Below, one piece after another: positions 24,641-30,415 of a DNA stretch of 32,787 nucleotides. Each line of letters starts with the position of its first letter. Position 1 is the stretch's first letter. The translations under genes and the position numbers were made by a program. Below the pieces are notes generated by a model. That model was not told the origin of the DNA and made no database searches. It worked only from the letters and a program-made list of their open reading frames with translations. The DNA comes from Armatimonadota bacterium (GTDB lineage Bacteria > Armatimonadota > SYMT01 > JACQGL01), in NCBI GenBank assembly GCA_016199525.1, contig JACQGL010000030.1:1-32787 (forward strand), in the 5' to 3' direction.

Positions 24641-25335
24641 CTTGTTGCTTCATCCCTGCGTAGACGCGCGGCGAGCCGGCGGGTAATCTCACGCGCGAGC
24701 CGGCGGGCCAGCTGGTCGCGCGTCTGCACCTCCGCCACCACGCCCTCGGCGGCGAGGATAGCCGCCGGGTGGTGGCCTGAGGTGAACGTGGCCCGGTCAT
24801 TGGCCACGATTAGATCGGCGCCCGCGCGGCGCCGGGCCTCCTCGGCGATGGCCAGCAGCTCCGGCCGCGCCCGCCCCACTTCCAGTTTGAACATTACCAG
24901 CAGCGCGTCCGGCGCGCGTTCGCGGATCTCAGCCCACAATTTGGGCAGCCGCCGGAGCCGGATAACCAGCTCTTCCTGGCCCGAGGGAATCTTGCTTTCC
25001 ACCACCGCCGCCGGGCCGTAGTCCGCCACGGCGGCGCTGTGCACGATGGCATCATAGCGGCGCGCCGTCAGCTCCTCGCGCAGCAATCGCTGCAGATCGT
25101 CGTAGGTGATGTAGTCTACGATCCTCAGCCGGCGGCGGTCTCCCGGCCGGGGGCACACCCGCCCCGGTCCCAGGAGCAGCGTCACGCCCGCTCCCGCCTG
25201 CGCCAGCTGCCGCGCGATCCGCAGCCCGGTATCCCCGCTCGAGAAGTTCGTGAGGTAGCGGACCGCATCCAGCGGCACCCAGGTGGGGCCGGCGGTGACC
25301 AGAACCAACGGTGACGAAAGCGCGGATCCAGCCAT
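24637..25335 (-). CDS. coaB: Phosphopantothenate-cysteine ligase (CoaB), stand-alone
   Basis: CoaB joins phosphopantothenate to cysteine, the second step of coenzyme A synthesis. The 232-residue protein carries the nucleotide and substrate motifs: VTAGPTWVPLDAVRYLTN and SSGDTGLRIARQLAQAGA (the dimer and CTP region), HSAAVADYGPAA, VMFKLEV and ADLIVANDRATF. The second motif usually reads SSGKMG, so this enzyme differs somewhat there. It lies upstream of coaC, the reverse of the domain order in fused CoaBC. The ATG at 25335 has no clear Shine-Dalgarno. The C-terminal tail is Arg-rich. Confidence 0.92.
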   Translation of the reverse strand: MAGSALSSPLVLVTAGPTWVPLDAVRYLTNFSSGDTGLRIARQLAQAGAGVTLLLGPGRVCPRPGDRRRLRIVDYITYDDLQRLLREELTARRYDAIVHSAAVADYGPAAVVESKIPSGQEELVIRLRRLPKLWAEIRERAPDALLVMFKLEVGRARPELLAIAEEARRRAGADLIVANDRATFTSGHHPAAILAAEGVVAEVQTRDQLARRLAREITRRLAARLRRDEATR

Positions 25336-25419
25336 AGCCAGAAAACGTGACGCCGGGCAAAAGCCCTTCTCCAGCTACCGTATCACAGATGCTTGAAATG
25401 CGACCCCGCACGTCGATCA

Positions 25420-25437
25420 TTCCCGCGCGAGCGGGAA
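25420..25437. repeat. Short hairpin TTCCCGC-GCGA-GCGGGAA
   Basis: Perfect 7-bp arms with a four-base loop, in the divergent coaB/crp spacer. Its outer bases (TCCCG...CGGGA) resemble the dispersed palindromes elsewhere in the window. Confidence 0.5.
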
Positions 25438-25501
25438 CTCCTGCTCGCGGGATGCGTCAAAGTGGACGGTTGGCTTCGTATCCTTCTCCCACGGTGGGAA
25501 G

Positions 25502-25534
25502 AACCCCGCCCTCTTGAACGGCGGGGTTTTCTTC
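25502..25534 (+). terminator. Rho-independent terminator of an unidentified plus-strand transcript
   Basis: AACCCCGCC (25502-25510), a nine-base loop, GGCGGGGTT (25520-25528), then TTCTTC: a nine-pair GC-rich stem followed by a U-rich run on the plus strand. No plus-strand gene lies upstream before 24010, and crp begins only downstream. It may end a small RNA or act as a leader attenuator. Confidence 0.65.
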
Positions 25535-25555
25535 ACCGCTTCCCGGCCGCTCAGG

Positions 25556-25590
25556 CGCTGTTGTGAGGCACAAACGCCTATGGTATGATA
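25556..25590 (+). promoter_or_regulatory. Promoter of the Crp/Fnr-family gene with palindrome
   Basis: TTGTGA (25561-25566), a 17-base spacer and TATGAT (25584-25589) with an extended TGG form a good promoter about 60 bases before the start. The -35 sits in the palindrome TTGTG-AGG-CACAA (25561-25573), itself flanked by AGGCG...CGCCT. It could be an autoregulatory operator. Confidence 0.65.
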
Positions 25591-25652
25591 GCCCTACAGG
25601 CGTCTCTCCCGATCGATGGCCGCCGGCCTTGCTGCCCTCCCGAGGCACCGCA

Positions 25653-26345
25653 ATGACCGTCATCCATTCGCTGGCTGAGGTCCCGCTGTTTGCTGGTTTA
25701 GGCGAGGCGGATCTGGCCCTGGTGGCGCAGCAGGCGCGCCTGCGCCGGTACCGGGAGCAGGACACCGTTTTCCACCGCGACGACCCGGGTGTGGCGCTCT
25801 ACGTCATTCTGTCCGGCAAGGTTAAGATCCACAGCGAAGCACCGGATGGCGCCGACCTGATCATCGCGGTGCTGAGTGCCGGGGAGTTCTTTGGTGAGCT
25901 GGCCGTGATTGACGGAGACGAACGCTCCGCAAGCGCCACTACCCTGGAGCCGACCGAGTTGCTGATGCTTACCCGTGAGGACCTGCACACTATCATTCGC
26001 CGCCACCCGCAGATTGGCCTGAACCTGCTCGTTACCCTGGCTGGCCGCCTGCGGCGGACGACGGAAGCGCTGCGCGCGTTCTCCACGCTGGATGTGAACG
26101 GCCGCGTCGCCAAGCAACTGCTCGCGCTGGGCCAGCAGCACGGCGTGGAGACGCTAGAGGGCCGGCAGATCGCGCTGCGGCTCACGCAGTCAGACCTGGC
26201 GGCGCTGGTGGGCGCCTCGCGGGAGACGGTCAACAAGGTGCTGGGCTACTTCCGCCGGCGGGGCTGGATCGCCGTGGACGAGCAGCACCGGATTATCCTG
26301 TTGCAGCCCTTGGAGCTGGCGAAGCGGTGCGAGCAGGCGACCTGA
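25653..26345 (+). CDS. Crp/Fnr-family transcriptional regulator
   Basis: A 230-residue regulator. The N-terminal cyclic-nucleotide-binding barrel (about 1-120) contains LYVILSGKVKIH, GEFFGELAVIDGDERSASA with the Glu and Arg that contact cyclic nucleotides in true CRPs, and a following long dimer helix. The C-terminal winged helix reads LTQSDLAALVGASRETVNKV (recognition helix) and LGYFRRRGWI. There is no N-terminal cysteine cluster, so it is not an oxygen-sensing Fnr. ATG at 25653 follows GAGG; the frame runs back to a GTG at 25563, but that lies inside the promoter. It ends three bases before the convergent uvrC-like gene. Ligand and targets are unknown. Confidence 0.93.
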   Translation: MTVIHSLAEVPLFAGLGEADLALVAQQARLRRYREQDTVFHRDDPGVALYVILSGKVKIHSEAPDGADLIIAVLSAGEFFGELAVIDGDERSASATTLEPTELLMLTREDLHTIIRRHPQIGLNLLVTLAGRLRRTTEALRAFSTLDVNGRVAKQLLALGQQHGVETLEGRQIALRLTQSDLAALVGASRETVNKVLGYFRRRGWIAVDEQHRIILLQPLELAKRCEQAT

Positions 26346-26348
26346 GTC

Positions 26349-27500
26349 CTATGCGGCGCGGGAGCGTTCATCCAGATGCGCCGCCCCGCCTGCGGATATG
26401 CCTGCCAGCCAGCGTTCGACTTGGGCGCATCGGGCAGCGGGTTGGCAGCGCGCCTTTAGTGCCAGCGGTGGGGCCAGCTGGCGCCGCTGTCGCAGCCAGG
26501 CAGCGACGATCTGCACCTCGTCCAGAATCTCCGCTAGCAGGACTCCCTGGGGAGGCGACGCCGCCCAGCAAAGGGCTGCCAGCGCTGCAGATTGCCGCGC
26601 GCGCTGCGCCGGGTCCGCCAGCAGCGCAATTTCTTCCTCCGAGTAATGGTGCAGGCGGCCGCCCACAATTCCCAGCAGGCGAACGTGCGTGGGTGCATCC
26701 GCTTCACAAGCGATGAGCACGGCGCGCGCGGCCAGGGCGGTCTGCAGGGTGGCTTCCTGGCCGATGCCTGCCTGGAGTTCGGCGATCCCGTCGCGCAGCA
26801 GGCGCGCCTGTTCGAAATCCAGTCGCTCCGCGGCGCGCTGCATCCGGCTCACGAGGGCGCGGAGCGCTCCGCGGTCGCGACCCCGAATGGCGGCGATGGC
26901 GCGTGTTACCGCCCGCGGGTAAAGGGCGGCGGCTTCCCGCCGGGCGCAGGGCGCCAGGCAGAGACCAAGGTCGAGACGGTAACAGGGGGAGGTGCCGGGG
27001 AGGCGGTGGCCCGGCATGGCGCACGTGCGCAGGCCCAGGGCGTCGGAAAGGGCGCGCGCGGCGGTGTCCAGCGCTTCGGCGTTCCCGAAGGGGCCGAAGT
27101 AACGGGCCCCGTCCGGCGTGGGCGCGCGGGTTACCTCCAGCCGGGGAAAAGGATCGGCGGCGTCCACACGCAGGTAGGGACGCGGCGAGAAGACGCGCAA
27201 CAATGCGTTGAAGCGGGGTTGGTGGCGCTTGATGAGGCGGGACTCCAGCAGCAGCGCCTCAATCTCAGAGGTGGTAACCTGCCAGTCGACGCCGGCGAGT
27301 TCGCTGCGGAGGCGACGCAGCTTGCGAGTCGCGGGCCGACCCGCGAAGTAGGAGCGCACGCGATCCCGCAGGCGGGTGGATTTCCCGATATAGAGAATGT
27401 CTCCGCGGGCGTCCAGGAACATGTAGACGCCCGGCGCCTGCGGGACCTGGGAGAGGGCGCGAGCGCGTGCCGCTCGCTGACGGGGCAGGGGGATGGCCAT
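26349..27500 (-). CDS. Short UvrC homologue: GIY-YIG nuclease with Fe-S cysteines and UVR motif, no C-terminal nuclease
   Basis: UvrC makes the 3' and 5' cuts in nucleotide excision repair. This 383-residue protein keeps the N-terminal half only. GIY-YIG is visible as GVYMFLDARGDILYIGKSTR (24-43) with a downstream Glu in TTSEIEALLLE. Four cysteines at 160, 173, 181 and 185 match the spacing of the UvrC iron-sulfur site. The UVR segment (RMQRAAERLDFEQARLLRDG, 219-238) binds UvrB. The rest (250-383) is not the RNase H-like nuclease, nor the HhH pair. It may make only the 3' incision, like the Cho protein, or be an accessory. The frame continues to 27599, but family sequence begins near MAIPLPRQ at 27500; no Shine-Dalgarno is clear. 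Confidence 0.85.
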   Translation of the reverse strand: MAIPLPRQRAARARALSQVPQAPGVYMFLDARGDILYIGKSTRLRDRVRSYFAGRPATRKLRRLRSELAGVDWQVTTSEIEALLLESRLIKRHQPRFNALLRVFSPRPYLRVDAADPFPRLEVTRAPTPDGARYFGPFGNAEALDTAARALSDALGLRTCAMPGHRLPGTSPCYRLDLGLCLAPCARREAAALYPRAVTRAIAAIRGRDRGALRALVSRMQRAAERLDFEQARLLRDGIAELQAGIGQEATLQTALAARAVLIACEADAPTHVRLLGIVGGRLHHYSEEEIALLADPAQRARQSAALAALCWAASPPQGVLLAEILDEVQIVAAWLRQRRQLAPPLALKARCQPAARCAQVERWLAGISAGGAAHLDERSRAA

Positions 27501-27634
27501 GGTATGCGCCGCCACAGGCCAACAAACGCGGCAGCTCCGGTGGCGATTGTCGGCCCCGTAGGGCGACACTGGCAGATCAATTGGAACGCACGTTGGCACG
27601 CAGGTGATCTACAGAGTGCGGAGGAGATAACAAG

Positions 27635-28480
27635 ATGAAACGCAGGGCCCCTGGCGGGTGGCTCGGTGCGGCGGGCCTGGTTGTGCTGATGACCTCCCTG
27701 GCGGCCGCCCAGAATGGCGAAGAGGCAGTTGGTCCGCTCCCGCGGCAGATTTCCGTGCTGGTCACGCGGGAGCCCCTGGTGAGTGCCGCGTTCACCGGCC
27801 GCTATGGGCCGATGCGGTTGACGGGAACGCTGGTCGGCGCGCCCCAGACGCCGTTGACTCTGGCGGACCTGGCAGGCCAGACACGGGAAGCGCGCTGGGA
27901 TGAAATCCGCGAGCTGACCGTGGTGCGCACCGTCACCGCCGACCTGCCGGCGGGCTCGTTCACGGCGGTGCTGAGCGGGGATCCCGGCGCGCTGTCACGA
28001 CCAGGGCTGGGGGTTACGGGAGGTTATTCGCCCCCCGGCGTCCGAGTCCTCCGTTCCGACCAGCCGCTCTGGCGGGTGCGCAGCCTCCCCGAGGGGGAAC
28101 TGGTTCTCCGCGGCGAGCCGTTCGGAGAGGCGCGCGTGCCCATCGCGCGGTTGACGGAGCTGGTGATGCAGCCGATCACCGGGAGCACCACCACCTTTCC
28201 GGACGGCGTGCTGCGACTGGAAGTGGAAGACGGCGCGACAGTGGATCTCTCTTTGCGCGCCGTGCAGTCCTACCGACGGGATACCGCCGCGGGAGTGGCG
28301 ACCGTCACCCTCATCGATGGCCAGATGTTCAGCGGTAAGATCGTCCAGTTGCCCGCCGCCGCTTACGAGGTGGAGAAGGAAGGGACGGGAGAGCGCGTGC
28401 GGCTGCCTCTGGATCGGATTGCCCAGATGGAGATCATCGCGCCGCCTGCGGGGCCGCTGGCCGTCGGCAACAGCGAGTAG
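27635..28480 (+). CDS. Exported protein of unknown function
   Basis: A 281-residue protein with a classic signal peptide: MKRRAPGGW, a hydrophobic core and a predicted cut after SLAAA near residue 25. The mature part is rich in beta-strand patterns and shows repeated units such as GRYGPMRLTGTLVG, VATVTLIDGQMFSGKI and RLPLDRIAQMEII. The last resembles the small beta domains that report L-x-G-x-I segments in exported proteins of several phyla. No enzymatic motif, lipobox or membrane helix is visible. GGAGGAG lies eight bases before the ATG. It is divergent from the uvrC-like gene and followed by a palindrome-rich spacer. I do not recognise the family. Confidence 0.75.
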   Translation: MKRRAPGGWLGAAGLVVLMTSLAAAQNGEEAVGPLPRQISVLVTREPLVSAAFTGRYGPMRLTGTLVGAPQTPLTLADLAGQTREARWDEIRELTVVRTVTADLPAGSFTAVLSGDPGALSRPGLGVTGGYSPPGVRVLRSDQPLWRVRSLPEGELVLRGEPFGEARVPIARLTELVMQPITGSTTTFPDGVLRLEVEDGATVDLSLRAVQSYRRDTAAGVATVTLIDGQMFSGKIVQLPAAAYEVEKEGTGERVRLPLDRIAQMEIIAPPAGPLAVGNSE

Positions 28481-28495
28481 GGGCGCGGAACACAG

Positions 28496-28566
28496 GCCCC
28501 GAACGTCCCGGGCGAAGCCCGATCCCGAAAGCTTTCGGGACGGCTCTGTGCCGAAGCTTTCGGGGC
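28496..28566. repeat. Nested palindromes after the exported-protein gene
   Basis: GCCCCGAA (28496-28503) pairs with TTCGGGGC (28559-28566). Inside lies the perfect 18-bp palindrome TCCCGAAAGCTTTCGGGA (28523-28540), the clearest member of the dispersed family. It follows the stop codon by 16 bases, so it may also help end the transcript. Confidence 0.6.
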
Positions 28567-28650
28567 AGGGAGCGACAGATTGGCTGGAACGGGTGTGATG
28601 GCTCGCTGCCGGCATCGCCGGACGTCCCGCTCGTGCGCACCAGGGGCTCG

Positions 28651-28680
28651 ACAATGCCCGAGCAGACGGGCCATAATAGG
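28651..28680 (+). promoter_or_regulatory. Candidate promoter in the spacer
   Basis: TCGACA (28651-28656), an 18-base spacer and CATAAT (28675-28680), each one base from consensus. It could drive the glycine-rich gene through a leader of nearly 500 bases, or an unrecognised small transcript. Confidence 0.4.
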
Positions 28681-29030
28681 CATGCGTATCGGCCGATGTG
28701 CTGCCTGGCAGATGAACGTGATCCAGGACGGAGGCCAGACGAGCACCCGGTTGTCATTGTTCCCGGCCGAGGGCTTCCGGAGGACCGTTCGCTGCCCTAT
28801 TGTCCGGGTCCTGGGCGGGCACTGCGAGAGGTGTTACCCTACCGCCAGGACACAACGGATTCGGGAGTATGAGCGTGCGGACGAGCGGGAAGGAACGGTG
28901 ATCTCTATCCGCCCGCGCGCTCACACGCTGGTATTTGCATTTCAGCAGGCGGCCAAGCAAACAGCAGAAGAGGAATCTGGCGTTCTCCCAGGAAACTTCT
29001 GATAGAGGCCGCGCGTCAAACTTGCGGTAA

Positions 29031-29051
29031 AGCGCCGGAATTGCCGGCGCT
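29031..29051. repeat. AGCGCCGG-AATTG-CCGGCGCT inverted repeat
   Basis: Perfect 8-bp arms around five bases, lying 118 bases before the glycine-rich gene. It has the look of a REP-type hairpin. Confidence 0.55.
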
Positions 29052-29168
29052 ACGCCTACGGGTTCCACACAGGCGTCGAGGGAAACGGTAGCCGCTTCCG
29101 AGCGAGCAGGAGGCCCGTTCGCAGACGGGAACCCCCCGATGGCGGCTGAAGGGAGGAAGGTAAACGGC

Positions 29169-30287
29169 ATGAGACGGAGAGTGGTTTGGAGCAGCCTAAT
29201 CGCGGGCGCCACGGTGGTAGGCAGCGTCCTGGTCAGTCCCAGCATGGCGGCGCCACGGCCCGAGCGCTCGCTGGTGGGCGTGGTTCTGGGCCGACCGTTC
29301 TCGGAGGTCCTGCGGCGCTATGGCAACCCGAGCCAGACATTGACGGTTTCGCTCACCACGGGCGGCCAGGGGCCTCAGGCTTCCTCCTTCCCTGGCGGGC
29401 CAGCGGGGGGACCCGGTTTTGGCCTCCCAGGAGGCATTGGCGGCGCGGGGGGCGGGCTCGGTATGGGTGAAGCGGCGGGATTTGGATCCCTCGGGTTCGG
29501 CGCTGGCACTCCCTTCGGCGGCGCGCCTTTTGGCGGCGCAACGGCCGGGCAAAATAGGCCCGCCGGAGCCCCCTTCGGCGGCGCGGGGGGCGGCGGAACG
29601 ACGGGCAGAGCGTCGGACGCCGAGATGTACGCCCGTATGATGAGCGGGGGGGGCATCGGGCCCATGGGTAGCGGCGGCACTCCCTCTAACCCCCCCGGTG
29701 GCTTTCCGATGATGGCCGCAGGGGGACCAGGCACAGGCGGAGGGCCGGACGCCGATATGTACGCCCGCTTCATGAGCGGGGGGGGCATCGGGCCCATGGG
29801 TAGCGGTGGCGCAATGCCTGGCGCGGGCGGCGGCTTCCCCACCCTGCCTCCGGTGGGTCCAGGCATGGGCAGCGTGCCATTCGGCGGCTTCGGGGGCGCC
29901 GGCCAGAGGGGCGGCGCGGGCCTATTCGGCGGGCAGCCGCAGGAGAACATGCCCGCCGTGAGCAGCGCGCTCCTGTGGCGTTATAACAAGGCGGGCGACG
30001 TCCGCCTCGAGTTCCTCGTCAATGAGGATGGCCGCGTGGCCCAGATATCGGTGGCCGCGCCTCCTGGTAAGGCGTTTCCACAGGCACGGACATCCAAAGG
30101 CGTTTCCCTTGGAAGCAGCTATATGCAGGTTCTGAACGCCTACGGATTTCCAGAGCAGACGAAAATGCTGGCGGGGGGCCGCTATCAGGAAGCCTGGTAC
30201 AGCAAGGACTACCGCGTTGCCTTCACCCTGGAGAACATCGCCGGGAGCCAGCGCGTAGTGCGGATTACCATCGCCCTGCAGGATTGA
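29169..30287 (+). CDS. Exported two-domain protein with glycine-rich insertion, function unknown
   Basis: From ATG at 29169, preceded by GGGAGGAAGG, the protein has 372 residues. A signal peptide ends near SMAA (28). Residues 36-60 (GVVLGRPFSEVLRRYGNPSQ) and the C-terminal 310-372 (KGVSLGSSYMQVLNAYGFPE...) look like two copies of one small domain. The first copy is interrupted by about 190 residues of Gly, Pro, Met and Phe, then resumes at SALLWRYNKAGDVRLEFLV and DGRVAQISV. Inside the insertion a 21-residue unit starting DA(E/D)MYAR occurs twice (150-170, 194-214), 132 bases apart, each with a run of eight G. The domain pattern vaguely recalls SmpA/BamE-like lipoproteins, but there is no lipobox. 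A strong terminator follows. Confidence 0.8.
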   Translation: MRRRVVWSSLIAGATVVGSVLVSPSMAAPRPERSLVGVVLGRPFSEVLRRYGNPSQTLTVSLTTGGQGPQASSFPGGPAGGPGFGLPGGIGGAGGGLGMGEAAGFGSLGFGAGTPFGGAPFGGATAGQNRPAGAPFGGAGGGGTTGRASDAEMYARMMSGGGIGPMGSGGTPSNPPGGFPMMAAGGPGTGGGPDADMYARFMSGGGIGPMGSGGAMPGAGGGFPTLPPVGPGMGSVPFGGFGGAGQRGGAGLFGGQPQENMPAVSSALLWRYNKAGDVRLEFLVNEDGRVAQISVAAPPGKAFPQARTSKGVSLGSSYMQVLNAYGFPEQTKMLAGGRYQEAWYSKDYRVAFTLENIAGSQRVVRITIALQD

Positions 30288-30301
30288 TTCCGGAAGAAGC
30301 G

Positions 30302-30348
30302 AAACCCACCGGGTCGCCCGCGGGAGCGGATGATCCGGTGGGTTTTTT
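30302..30348 (+). terminator. Rho-independent terminator before dnaG
   Basis: AAACCCACCGG (30302-30312) pairs with CCGGTGGGTTT (30335-30345), 11 bp with a 22-base loop, followed by six T (30343-30348). It closes the transcript of the glycine-rich protein gene. Confidence 0.85.
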
Positions 30349-30415
30349 GCATGGTACGCACGAGCGGATAAGCAGCAAAGCGGACGGCTTAGCACCGCGG
30401 AATGCCGGCACGAGC

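Larger units (their letters stand above)
28567..29168. other. Spacer without a confident gene
   Basis: Several short frames cross this 600-base region but none has the strong third-position G+C bias of its neighbours. The longest plus-strand reading that could start after the promoter is 28681-29002 (MRIGRCAAWQM...), about 107 residues with many Cys and Arg and no recognisable family. I would not call it a gene. Confidence 0.5.

Noticed and set aside
28580-29002. Possible 140-residue gene in the spacer
   Set aside because: Third-position G+C is low for this genome, many Cys/Arg residues appear without pattern, and no Shine-Dalgarno precedes the likely starts.
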